A stretch of DNA of 8,704 nucleotides from JBALVT01 sp036961345 (GTDB taxonomy: Bacteria; Pseudomonadota; Gammaproteobacteria; Pseudomonadales; Halieaceae). Made by a program: the position numbers and the translations under genes. This document shows, piece after piece, positions 1-6,615 of this stretch. The stretch spans positions 1-8,704 of the forward strand of contig JBALVT010000178.1 of assembly GCA_036961345.1 (NCBI GenBank). The letters run 5' to 3'. Under the pieces are notes generated by a model. The model saw nothing but the letters and a program-made list of their open reading frames with translations, searched no databases and had not been told where the DNA came from. Every line of letters starts with the position of its first letter. The first letter of the stretch is position 1.

Positions 1-70
1 CTTTTAGCTGGTCACAAAACTCATCCCATAAGACCCCGGATTCAAGCTTTTCAAGTGGTGAATGGGACAT
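1..70 (-). CDS. N-terminus of an unidentified protein (cut by the window edge)
   Basis: An ATG at 70-68 on the minus strand opens a frame of 23 codons that stays open to the window edge. A strong Shine-Dalgarno GGAGG (81-77) sits 6 nt upstream, which is the main reason to believe the start. The visible residues begin MSHSPLEKLESG and continue with an acidic/aromatic WDEFCDQLK stretch. This loosely recalls the N-terminus of DUF1214-type proteins found near catabolic genes, but that is memory of a pattern and not a secure assignment. It follows the 60-residue membrane protein by 46 bp in the same direction, so it could be the next gene of the same transcription unit or the first gene of a new one. 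Confidence 0.6.
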   Translation of the reverse strand, partial: MSHSPLEKLESGVLWDEFCDQLK

Positions 71-91
71 TTAGAACCTCCGGGGTGAATC

Positions 92-112
92 AAAAATCAC
101 GCATTTGTGCGC
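92..112 (-). terminator. possible weak rho-independent terminator
   Basis: Read on the minus strand, GCGCA (112-108) and TGCGT (103-99) can form a 5-bp stem, including one G-T wobble, around a CAAA loop. After two bases comes a run of five T (96-92). It lies directly after the stop of the 60-residue membrane protein and before the ribosome site of the next gene. The stem is short, so at most it would attenuate transcription. Confidence 0.3.
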
Positions 113-116
113 ATAC

Positions 117-299
117 TCAGGGATTAAAAAAATACCGCCCCGCGGATAAAACCAGCATTAAACCCACCAGCGGCATTATCCAACGCGCTATTCGCTGAGT
201 TTTTTCAGGATCTGCCGGCTTGGCAAACCGCTCGCCAAGAACCACCATCAATGCAACACCAACAAACAAAAAAAACAATATGATAAGCAGGTTGTTCAT
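117..299 (-). CDS. small two-helix inner-membrane protein, function unknown
   Basis: This 60-residue protein has two predicted membrane helices at residues about 3-22 (NLLIILFFLFVGVALMVVLG) and 39-57. A short polar loop containing ERFAKPADPEKTQR joins them. There is no signal-peptide cleavage pattern and no catalytic motif. The initiator ATG overlaps the trmH stop codon in an ATGA (299-296), and a GAGAGG ribosome site (310-305) lies 5 nt before it inside the trmH coding sequence. Translation is therefore probably coupled to trmH. The gene is small, but its clean hydrophobic helices, stop-start overlap and ribosome site together argue that it is real. The family was not recognised, and no role beyond inner-membrane location can be supported. 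Confidence 0.75.
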   Translation of the reverse strand: MNNLLIILFFLFVGVALMVVLGERFAKPADPEKTQRIARWIMPLVGLMLVLSAGRYFFNP

Positions 300-1021
300 A
301 AGGACCTCTCTGGCGATACAGCAATGGCTTTAATAGCGGTGCCAGCGCGCACCTGGGCATACCAGCGCGAAGGGTTGTCTATCTCACCCTCGGCATCAAG
401 TGTGGGATAGCGTAATCCATGCAGCTGGCAGTAGTCTCGAATCTGCGGATGACCCCATTCAAAAAACAGGCGGTCGTAGGTCTCTTGATCAATTTGCCTT
501 TTTTCATACAGCCCCGCGATCTGGCGTTGACGCTGCGCCTCCGCCAAAATAATTCCTGAGGCGACTGAGACGTTGTATGACCCTACCATTCCCACCATTG
601 GAACCCCAATCGTAGCGTTGGCCAAATCCTGACCCACGGGACTTACCCCGCGGCGCTCTGCACCCAGAAGAAGCGCTGTTGGACGAGTGTAATCTAGCTC
701 ACGATAATCAACAGCATCAGGCGAAAGATGGGCGGCCACAACCTGGAAACCTTGCTTTTTCAGTGGTTCAAGCGCCTGTACAAGAGCGTCGTAGCGCTGT
801 ACTTCTATCCATCGATGAGATCCCATGGTAGTGCCGCGAAAAGCACCTTTATAGCGCTCCCGCCCCAACACCGCACTCACGCGCATAACACCAACGGCAT
901 CGGCATTGCGAATAATTGCCGACAAATTTCGCTGCTTGTTCACGAAATCCGTCACTATGGTGAGACTTGGTTGCCGCTTATTCAGCACGCTCCTCAATCT
1001 CGCAATACGCTCCGGCGTCAT
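296..1021 (-). CDS. trmH: tRNA (guanosine(18)-2'-O)-methyltransferase TrmH
   Basis: This 241-residue SpoU/TrmH-family (SPOUT, knotted) enzyme transfers a methyl group from S-adenosylmethionine to the 2'-OH of G18 in the tRNA D-loop. The N-terminus (MTPERIARL, then NKRQPSLTIV) and the whole length follow E. coli TrmH (229 residues). Motif 1 is NLSAIIRNADAVG, with N32 and R38. Motif 2 is LLLGAERRG, with E122. Motif 3 is VPMVGMVGSYNVSVAS, with S148 and N150. These match the conserved Asn, Arg, Glu, Ser and Asn of the family. The frame stays open upstream to an ATG at 1102, but those 27 extra codons lie inside the end of the oxidoreductase gene and have no counterpart in E. coli TrmH. The ATG at 1021 has AGGAGT (1036-1031) 9 nt ahead, overlapping the upstream TAA stop. 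The enzyme is housekeeping, and its position behind catabolic genes probably reflects read-through transcription. Confidence 0.95.
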   Translation of the reverse strand: MTPERIARLRSVLNKRQPSLTIVTDFVNKQRNLSAIIRNADAVGVMRVSAVLGRERYKGAFRGTTMGSHRWIEVQRYDALVQALEPLKKQGFQVVAAHLSPDAVDYRELDYTRPTALLLGAERRGVSPVGQDLANATIGVPMVGMVGSYNVSVASGIILAEAQRQRQIAGLYEKRQIDQETYDRLFFEWGHPQIRDYCQLHGLRYPTLDAEGEIDNPSRWYAQVRAGTAIKAIAVSPERSL

Positions 1022-1035
1022 CGACTGACCACTCC

Positions 1036-3156
1036 TTACAAAACCCGGCCAACGGCATGCCCCGACCGAATAGCGCCCTCGATATAAGACACCCCATCGC
1101 AATCTCCGGCGACATGCGTATCAAAACCCAGACCCTCGCTGATTCTGGCTATTGATAAATCGGCCGCAGCGCCAGCGGCAATAATCACACTGTGGGCGGC
1201 GATATCCACCTGCGCACCATCAACCTCAATCCAAGCGACTCGGGGCTCAATACGCGCCACTTTGGCGTTATTAATCATTACCACACCCAGTCGCTGCAAA
1301 TCATCCAGCACTCGCCAACGGCGGACCAGGGCAAGTTCTACACCAAACTTTTCCCCCGACTCCACCACGACCACCTTACGGCCCCGATGAGCTAGAAATT
1401 CTGCAAGTTCTACCCCCACCAGACCTCCGCCAATAATTAACACCTGCTTGCCAAGTGGCATCCACAGATGGCTAAGCCGACGCATGAGATTTGCACTGCG
1501 GGTTAGACGTAAAACGCCGGCGCTAGCCAACAGTAATCGCTGCAGTAAACTCAGTTTCCCCAAAGCTGGCGCACCTGGCTCGCCAGTCATCAACGCTCTA
1601 AGCTCATCGCCACTGAATACGTGGTTCAAATCCGCTCCCGGTATCGGCAGAGCATCGCGGCGTGCGCCAGTGGCGACAACCACCGCCTCTGGCGATTGCG
1701 CCTTGAGAAAATCAGCATCTACACGGGTATTGAGAAGCACCTCAATATTTAATTGCTGCATCTGCCCCGCGAGGTAGTCAATCAGGCGGCCATTTTCAGC
1801 GTATACAATCGAGGAAAAGTAAACCGTTCCACCCAGCGCCTGGCTACGCTCAACCAGTGTAACTGCATGCCCCCTGAGTGCCGCTACTCTGGCGCTCTCC
1901 ATGCCTGCCGGCCCGCCGCCAATCACCAAAACGTTGCGGGCTTCCCGCGCAGGCTCTATTAGCGTTTCGGTTTCAAATCCCGTCTGAGCATTGACTGCGC
2001 AGCGCACATGATCGTTGACAAAAATGCGACTTACGCAGCTATAACAATAAATACAAGGGCGCACCTGGGAGGCCTGCCCACGCATTAACTTGTTGGGTAG
2101 CTCCGGGTCAGCCAAAAGCTTGCGGCCCATCGCGACAAAATCGGCCTCTGATCGACCAATGACAGCATCGGCTATTTCGGGCTCAATTCGCCCTACGGCT
2201 ATTACAGGTATTGCTAGCTGCTTCTTGATTCCGGCGGCAAACCCAAGATATCCACCAGGCTCGTGCACCAGCGGCGCTTCGGTAAAAGCGACTCCCGAGG
2301 AGGGATTCGCGTAGGCACTGACGTGTATTGCGTCAGCGCCTGCAGATTCGGCAATGACTGCAGTCGCCACTGCGTCCTCAAAACAGATACCACCATCCAC
2401 ACGATATTCCAGCGAGTCCAACCGGCACCAGACTGGAAACGCTTTTCCCACCCTGGTTTTTACGGCCACGATGACCTCGCGCAACAACCGGGTCCGATTT
2501 TCGAGTGAACCACCGTATTCGTCATCCCGCGTGTTGACGTGAGGCGACAAAAACTCCGAGAGGATATAACCATGCCCTGCGTGCAACTCCACGCCCTCAA
2601 AACCGGCCCGCTTTGCCCGGTCCGCCGCATCGGAAAAACGCTCAATAAGCCAGTTGATATCGGCTTTATCAGCGACTTTGTATTCCACTTTAGCGCCTTT
2701 TTTACTGTAGGACTTTACGAACGCTCCGAGCTCCTCGGGTGTTAGCGCAGCCGTCATCTCATCGGGAGAACTTTTCGGTATCGCAGGCACCAACATAGGC
2801 CTACCCGCGGCAATATCGCACACTGCCACCTTGCCAGCATGCTGGATTTGAATCGCTGCTCTACAGCCCTGTGCTTTTATCCTGGCAGCCAACGCGGACA
2901 AGCCGGGAAGGAATTCATCGGTGGAGATTGCAACCTGATTGGGATTACAGGCGCCGGCCGGCCACGCTATAGCGCCAACCCCGACGATGACCATTCCCAC
3001 GCCTCCGCGGGCCCTGGCTTCGTAATACGCCTGCAAACGTTCCCCGCAGTGACCGTCGGCCTGCGCCAGATTAGTCCCCATCGGCGTCATGATGATACGG
3101 TTGCGGAGTTCCAGCTCGGCGATACGGCCCGGGGCCAGCAAATTACTATAGGTCAT
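1036..3156 (-). CDS. FMN/4Fe-4S/FAD oxidoreductase, 2,4-dienoyl-CoA reductase / enoate reductase type
   Basis: This 706-residue modular flavoenzyme belongs to the old-yellow-enzyme-like class that reduces C=C bonds in enoyl or enone substrates, or runs the reverse reaction. Residues 1-360 form the FMN TIM barrel: the start NLLAPGRIAELELRNRI, QIQHAGK at 103-109, and HAGHGYILSEFLSPHVN at 192-208 followed by DEYGGSLENR. A 4Fe-4S site has C368, C371, C374 and C386. The C-terminal half has two Rossmann motifs, VIGGGPAG (411-418) for FAD and IIGGGLVG (574-581) for NAD(P)H. It ends in AGDCDGVSYIEGAIRSGHAVG, the usual tail that caps the flavin. It is longer than E. coli FadH (672), partly through an extra segment at about 515-568, and its Cys spacing resembles enoate reductase/trimethylamine dehydrogenase relatives more than FadH. 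The ribosome site is weak (GAG before ATGAAATAG). Substrate unknown; bile-acid-type steroid desaturases (BaiCD/BaiH) are relatives of the same architecture. Confidence 0.9.
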   Translation of the reverse strand: MTYSNLLAPGRIAELELRNRIIMTPMGTNLAQADGHCGERLQAYYEARARGGVGMVIVGVGAIAWPAGACNPNQVAISTDEFLPGLSALAARIKAQGCRAAIQIQHAGKVAVCDIAAGRPMLVPAIPKSSPDEMTAALTPEELGAFVKSYSKKGAKVEYKVADKADINWLIERFSDAADRAKRAGFEGVELHAGHGYILSEFLSPHVNTRDDEYGGSLENRTRLLREVIVAVKTRVGKAFPVWCRLDSLEYRVDGGICFEDAVATAVIAESAGADAIHVSAYANPSSGVAFTEAPLVHEPGGYLGFAAGIKKQLAIPVIAVGRIEPEIADAVIGRSEADFVAMGRKLLADPELPNKLMRGQASQVRPCIYCYSCVSRIFVNDHVRCAVNAQTGFETETLIEPAREARNVLVIGGGPAGMESARVAALRGHAVTLVERSQALGGTVYFSSIVYAENGRLIDYLAGQMQQLNIEVLLNTRVDADFLKAQSPEAVVVATGARRDALPIPGADLNHVFSGDELRALMTGEPGAPALGKLSLLQRLLLASAGVLRLTRSANLMRRLSHLWMPLGKQVLIIGGGLVGVELAEFLAHRGRKVVVVESGEKFGVELALVRRWRVLDDLQRLGVVMINNAKVARIEPRVAWIEVDGAQVDIAAHSVIIAAGAAADLSIARISEGLGFDTHVAGDCDGVSYIEGAIRSGHAVGRVL

Positions 3157-3201
3157 CTATTTCATCTCGAACTCTGCATGGCAAATAAACGGCAATGCCG
3201 A

Positions 3202-3717
3202 TTAGCCGGCTTGTTTGCCCGGATCATCCAGTTCAGAAGGTGCGGATCCACCGGCAAAAATGACTTTCGCCAGGCCATCTGACAAGTCAAATATTTGTGT
3301 TGAACAGACCTCATACCAGGACTTACACATTTGCCACTGTCCCTCCACCTGAATGTATGCATCTTCATAAAACCCTGCCAGCTGCGTAACCGTTGCAGCA
3401 CGAGTATCAACCAGATAGTAATACAAGCCCCAGATCGCAGTGGCCGAATTTTTGTCGAGGATTTCAATCTGCGGGTTTTGCCCGTGATGCATTTCAACAA
3501 TATGATCATGGCACGCCAATTTTGAAAACATATCGACCAATTGCTCTCGATCCGTAAAATTGCCTATTCGCCCATAGCGCAAATCAATTGCACCGGCAGC
3601 AAAACACTCTCTAATCAGGTCGGGCTTTTTGGTATCACAGGCATGAAAATAGCGTGCTTTGAGTTTGCGTATATCTTCTATGGCTTCCAGCGTTGCAAGT
3701 CTCGACTCGACTGACAT
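3202..3717 (-). CDS. NTF2-like / SnoaL-like protein
   Basis: This 171-residue protein has the cone-shaped alpha+beta fold pattern of the NTF2 superfamily. A helical start, EAIEDIRKLKARYFHACDTKKPDLIRECF (residues 11-39), leads to a strand with IDLRYG and a helix DREQLVDMFSKL. A conserved HHGQNPQIEI (77-86) and amphipathic strands (AIWGLYYYLVD, GFYEDAYIQVEGQWQMCKSWYEV) follow. Relatives include SnoaL-like cyclases, scytalone dehydratase and ketosteroid isomerase. Candidate acid/base residues are Y23, D28 and H78, but whether this member is catalytic cannot be told. The ATG follows the upstream SDR stop by 2 nt. AAGGAG (3728-3723) lies 5 nt before it, inside the end of the SDR gene, so translation is probably coupled. 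Placed between an SDR and a C=C reductase, it plausibly dehydrates or isomerises the same substrate (inference). Confidence 0.85.
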   Translation of the reverse strand: MSVESRLATLEAIEDIRKLKARYFHACDTKKPDLIRECFAAGAIDLRYGRIGNFTDREQLVDMFSKLACHDHIVEMHHGQNPQIEILDKNSATAIWGLYYYLVDTRAATVTQLAGFYEDAYIQVEGQWQMCKSWYEVCSTQIFDLSDGLAKVIFAGGSAPSELDDPGKQAG

Positions 3718-3719
3718 GT

Positions 3720-4643
3720 TTACTCCTTCAACAGCTGCGGGGCGAGTGCCCTCACCTGGCGCAAGATACCTTCCTTCCAGGGAACTTCGGTGGGACCAAT
3801 CAGTTCATGCATTCGCTGGGTGTCTATGTTCAAACTACCAAAAGCTCGCGGGTTGTCATTAAAAACAGGGGTTAAGCCCGTTATTTCGCTGAGGTAGGCA
3901 CACCACTGTTCGATGCTGGTTATATCGGAACCACCGAAATTGACAGTCGTGACCTGCGGTGTAGCCGCTGCCAACAGCCGGGGCAGTTTTTCAAGATAGT
4001 CATCGACATGCAGCAGATTGTAGTTGTTGGGCGACTCCGGATGCACGTCGATCGGCATGCCCTGCTCCATCATCAACAGGTGAAAATATGGCCAGCCGCC
4101 GTTATCGCCATAGGGAACACTGAGTCTTGCGATAGTCGTTGGAATATCAAATTGATGGGCGACAAACCGACAGACCGTTTCAGCTGCTATTTTACTTATG
4201 CTGTAAGTGGGAAACATCACACGGTGATTGTCACCAAGCGGTGAATTTTCCAAGCGGGCCTCGTGACCAGCGTATTCATAAACCGCGGTAGAAGAAAGAT
4301 GAAGGAAAGCTTTGGCGCGACGACAGTGAAACATTAGTCGACCGACACCCTCCCCGTTTGCCGCCAGGTCGTAGTCAAAATCTCCGGTCTTAACCACCGC
4401 AAAATTTAATACATAATCAAAATCATCCGGGACCGAAGACAAACCCTGCGGATCAGCGAGGTCCACCTTCAGGCATGTAGCCCCCAGGGCCTCCATTCTT
4501 TCCACATCTTCGTCCTGGGAAAACCGCGCCAGGGCATACACATCCGCCTGAGTTGCCCAGGCGGCCACGACAGGTTCGGCGACTTGACCCGTAGGCCCGG
4601 TGATCAGAATTTTCTTGCCTGCTATTTCCACGGGTGCGTGCAC
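3720..4643 (-). CDS. NAD(P)-dependent epimerase/dehydratase-like protein (extended SDR)
   Basis: This protein of about 307 residues belongs to the extended short-chain dehydrogenase family. The nucleotide-binding turn is TGPTGQVA (residues 15-22, last Gly replaced by Ala). VDLADPQGL follows, then LNFAVV in place of the usual NxAA strand. The catalytic set is HLSSTAVY with Y147-S-I-S-K151, the YxxxK pair. The C-terminal half has RLSVPYGDNG and HVDDYLEKLP, typical of NAD-dependent epimerase/dehydratases. Start choice: the frame opens at a TTG (4661) with no ribosome site. GTG at 4643 has GAGGT (4655-4651) 7 nt ahead and leaves only about ten residues before the first beta strand, so it is preferred. 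The enzyme probably oxidises, reduces or epimerises a hydroxyl or carbonyl group on the same substrate handled by the two genes behind it (inference). Confidence 0.85.
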   Translation of the reverse strand: MHAPVEIAGKKILITGPTGQVAEPVVAAWATQADVYALARFSQDEDVERMEALGATCLKVDLADPQGLSSVPDDFDYVLNFAVVKTGDFDYDLAANGEGVGRLMFHCRRAKAFLHLSSTAVYEYAGHEARLENSPLGDNHRVMFPTYSISKIAAETVCRFVAHQFDIPTTIARLSVPYGDNGGWPYFHLLMMEQGMPIDVHPESPNNYNLLHVDDYLEKLPRLLAAATPQVTTVNFGGSDITSIEQWCAYLSEITGLTPVFNDNPRAFGSLNIDTQRMHELIGPTEVPWKEGILRQVRALAPQLLKE

Positions 4644-4728
4644 TGGGTCTACCTCATTCAAAAAGGTTGGGACAGCCTGGTATTATAAAAGAGATACCGG
4701 CTGGATCATCACCCATACGGGGGATAGC
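4644..4728 (-). promoter_or_regulatory. intergenic gap with a consensus -10 box, possible internal promoter
   Basis: Between the carbonic anhydrase stop and the SDR start, the minus strand carries a perfect TATAAT at 4687-4682. It sits about 40 nt upstream of the proposed GTG start. No good -35 box is seen at 16-18 bp spacing (GATGAT or TGATGA are poor). The -10 lies inside an imperfect inverted repeat, GGTAT (4695-4699 on plus, minus ATACC) with ATACC (4684-4688 on plus), so part of the signal may be structural. If used, it would let the SDR, NTF2-like and reductase genes be expressed apart from the two genes ahead. Confidence 0.3.
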
Positions 4729-5370
4729 TCAGCTTTTTGCGGATGTCACACGGTAGATGTCGGGAACCTGATCCGCACCTTTTACAGAGCATTTCAAATC
4801 TTTTAACAGGCCGTCACGCAGGCTGTAGATCCAGCCGTGCACTTCGAGAGTCTGACCGCGATCCCAGGCATTCTGAGCAATCGTGGTATGACACACATTG
4901 GATACCTGGGTCATTACATTCAACTCGCACAGCAAACTCACCCGGGCGTCGTCATCGGCCAAAGCATCAATGCGAGCCTGATTAGCGTACTGCACATCTT
5001 TGATATTGCGCAGCCAGTTATCAATCATGCCATTGTCAGCGCCCTCATAAGCGGCCCTGACCCCGCCACAATCATAATGACCCACAATAATCACATGTTT
5101 TACCTTCAGTACATCCACAGCATACTGCAAAACTGTCAGGCAATTAAAATCAGTGTGTACGACCATATTGGCAACGTTTCGATGCACAAAAACCTCACCG
5201 GGCAACAAGCCAACGATCTGGTTGGCGGGCACGCGGCTGTCAGAACAGCCTATCCAAAGGTACTCAGGCGATTGCTGCGCGGCCAACTTTTTAAAAAACA
5301 GGGGATCGCTGGTTTTTATGCTTTCCGCCCAGTCGCGATTATTTTCAAAAAGGTTTTCAAGGCTACTCAC
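4729..5370 (-). CDS. can: beta-class carbonic anhydrase, type II (allosteric bicarbonate-site) form
   Basis: This 213-residue cytoplasmic zinc enzyme interconverts CO2 and bicarbonate. Zinc ligands are C42 and D44 in CSDSR, with H98 and C101 in GHYDCGG. R46 pairs with D44 as in the family. Numbering matches E. coli Can exactly through the catalytic core. The residues that form the non-catalytic bicarbonate site of type II enzymes are present: W39, R64 and Y182 (one position later than in the Haemophilus enzyme). This predicts pH- and bicarbonate-dependent switching. The start is GTG at 5370 with TGGAG (5384-5380) 9 nt ahead. That ribosome site overlaps the TAA stop of the upstream GGDEF-like gene, so the two are probably coupled. 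It supplies bicarbonate for carboxylation reactions in cells growing in air-level CO2. Confidence 0.95.
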   Translation of the reverse strand: MSSLENLFENNRDWAESIKTSDPLFFKKLAAQQSPEYLWIGCSDSRVPANQIVGLLPGEVFVHRNVANMVVHTDFNCLTVLQYAVDVLKVKHVIIVGHYDCGGVRAAYEGADNGMIDNWLRNIKDVQYANQARIDALADDDARVSLLCELNVMTQVSNVCHTTIAQNAWDRGQTLEVHGWIYSLRDGLLKDLKCSVKGADQVPDIYRVTSAKS

Positions 5371-5384
5371 TTACCAAAACTCCA

Positions 5385-6536
5385 TTAAACAAGCAAAGCG
5401 CTAAGCCTTGCCATATTAGTATGATTGCCACCCTCGGATTGGGCGCGCTGCAAGCCTTTGTCCGAGGTTTCCTGCATCTGCACGGCCAAACGCGCCATAT
5501 CCACAGCGGGATATTGAGAGGGCTCCCAGGTCACAAGACCGAGACTGAGTGTGACGTGCAAGATTGCGCCCCTGCCATCATCGACAGCAAAGTCTTCAAT
5601 ATCCCTACGCATTCGTTCAGACACTTCCTGACCCAATACCTCACCGCAGCCAGGCAGCAACACGGCCATTTTTGAACCCGAGAAACGCGCCATTGAGTCT
5701 GTGGCCCGAAGATCCGAGGACACACGCTCAGCAACCTTCTTAAGCACAAAGTGGCTTCTGACTTCGCCGTAATGCTCAAGTAGCTCCTCGTATTCGTCAA
5801 TCTCCATCATTAAAACGGATATCGGCGTGGCCATCCGCTGGGAGCGGTATATCTCCCGGGAAATATCTGCCTCAAAGCCACGTGGATTGCTGATATGAGT
5901 GAGCGGGTCAAGCATTGTTAATTGGTTCACCTGCTGCCTGGCAATGGAGTTCTTCAGGCAAATGGAAATAACCGAGGCCAGGTGAGCGAGCAGGTCTTCT
6001 TCCGGATCACCGACTTCAAAGGAGAACTCTGGGGCCCCCACATGCAAACTGCCTACCAGCCTGCCAGAATCCATCAGCGGTAACAGCAAGCAATGGTCAA
6101 CGCCATGGGCGGTTTTCAAAATTTCAAACATACGAGGATCTGTAGCATCCAGCAAAACTATATCGGGCTCCAGGCTATAAAGCTCCTGCATTGTGAAGGC
6201 GTCTTCATGCAATTGCAGGTGATGACCATAGCGATGTGCTCCGGAGAGCATATCGGATAAGATATTTTCCGGGTCATACATCCACAGCTCAGCCACCCGC
6301 AGATCGAAATGCCGCGGCAAACTAACCAACAAAACTTCGAAAAGAGAAAATATATCAGCAGACTGGAGCAACATTAGCTCCAGTTGATTAATCTGCCTGC
6401 AAAGATAACTATTTACACTGAGGCGCTCGGTGAGCCGGCGCTGACGCTGCTCAGACCTCGACGATACTGGTGGCGCACCCTGAACGTGCTCATCCTCGCT
6501 GCCTGGAATGTCATCACCCGCCATCATAAACCCCAT
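5385..6536 (-). CDS. GAF-like plus degenerate GGDEF protein, likely c-di-GMP receptor
   Basis: This protein has about 383 residues and no membrane segment or signal peptide. A charged N-terminus (about 1-45) leads to a GAF/DUF484-like sensor region (about 50-195, ending LLAHLASVISICLKNSIA). A GGDEF fold begins at DPLTHISNPRGF (about 210) and runs to about 360. In the active-site loop the signature reads SGSKM (286-290) instead of GGDEF. The usual substrate-binding Asn of the ID-FK-ND-GH segment is Leu (253), so cyclase activity is very unlikely. An RxxD inhibitory site (R277, D280) sits exactly five residues before the degenerate signature, the correct spacing for c-di-GMP binding. This combination resembles PelD-type receptors. 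Start uncertain: GTG 6548, ATG 6536, 6527 and 6524 are all in frame. ATG 6536 was taken because GTG 6548 has GGGG only 1 nt away, while 6524 has GGGG at 6 nt and is also credible. It is the first gene of the leftward string. Confidence 0.85.
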   Translation of the reverse strand: MGFMMAGDDIPGSEDEHVQGAPPVSSRSEQRQRRLTERLSVNSYLCRQINQLELMLLQSADIFSLFEVLLVSLPRHFDLRVAELWMYDPENILSDMLSGAHRYGHHLQLHEDAFTMQELYSLEPDIVLLDATDPRMFEILKTAHGVDHCLLLPLMDSGRLVGSLHVGAPEFSFEVGDPEEDLLAHLASVISICLKNSIARQQVNQLTMLDPLTHISNPRGFEADISREIYRSQRMATPISVLMMEIDEYEELLEHYGEVRSHFVLKKVAERVSSDLRATDSMARFSGSKMAVLLPGCGEVLGQEVSERMRRDIEDFAVDDGRGAILHVTLSLGLVTWEPSQYPAVDMARLAVQMQETSDKGLQRAQSEGGNHTNMARLSALLV

Positions 6537-6566
6537 TTTTGATAACACACCCCGGTAAGATCCCGA

Positions 6567-6594
6567 GTTATAGTTATTGGATTGTTAGTGTAAG
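6567..6594 (-). promoter_or_regulatory. candidate promoter of the leftward gene string
   Basis: On the minus strand CTTACA (6594-6589, four of six matches to the -35 consensus) and TATAAC (6572-6567, five of six to the -10) are separated by 16 bp. Transcription would start near 6560, giving a leader of only about 24 nt before the ATG at 6536. The match is ordinary and the region is AT-rich. Confidence 0.35.
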
Positions 6595-6605
6595 CACCCT
6601 ATACT
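6577..6605 (+). promoter_or_regulatory. candidate promoter of the TPP riboswitch and receptor
   Basis: TTGGAT (6577-6582) and TATACT (6600-6605) are separated by exactly 17 bp. The -10 matches five of six consensus bases; the -35 keeps only TTG. The expected transcription start (about 6611-6613) falls just before the first base of riboswitch helix P1, as a riboswitch promoter should. The element overlaps the leftward promoter on the other strand. Confidence 0.5.
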
Positions 6606-6615
6606 CCGGATGCAA

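Noticed and set aside
1022..1102. In-frame N-terminal extension of trmH starting at ATG 1102
   Set aside because: It overlaps the end of the oxidoreductase gene, has no E. coli TrmH counterpart, and ATG 1021 has a well-placed AGGAGT.
2839..3282. 147-codon plus-strand open frame spanning the start of the oxidoreductase
   Set aside because: It is antisense to the FMN-barrel coding region and the NTF2-like gene end; there is no ribosome site or recognisable domain.
4680..4702. Inverted repeat after carbonic anhydrase as a terminator
   Set aside because: The stem is only five base pairs with an 11-nt loop and no T-run after it on the minus strand.
4837..5388. 183-codon plus-strand open frame opposite carbonic anhydrase
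   Set aside because: It is antisense to a clearly recognised gene with intact catalytic residues; its translation shows no domain pattern.
5385..6536. Calling the first leftward gene an active diguanylate cyclase
   Set aside because: GGDEF is replaced by SGSKM and the substrate-binding Asn is missing, so catalysis is not supported.
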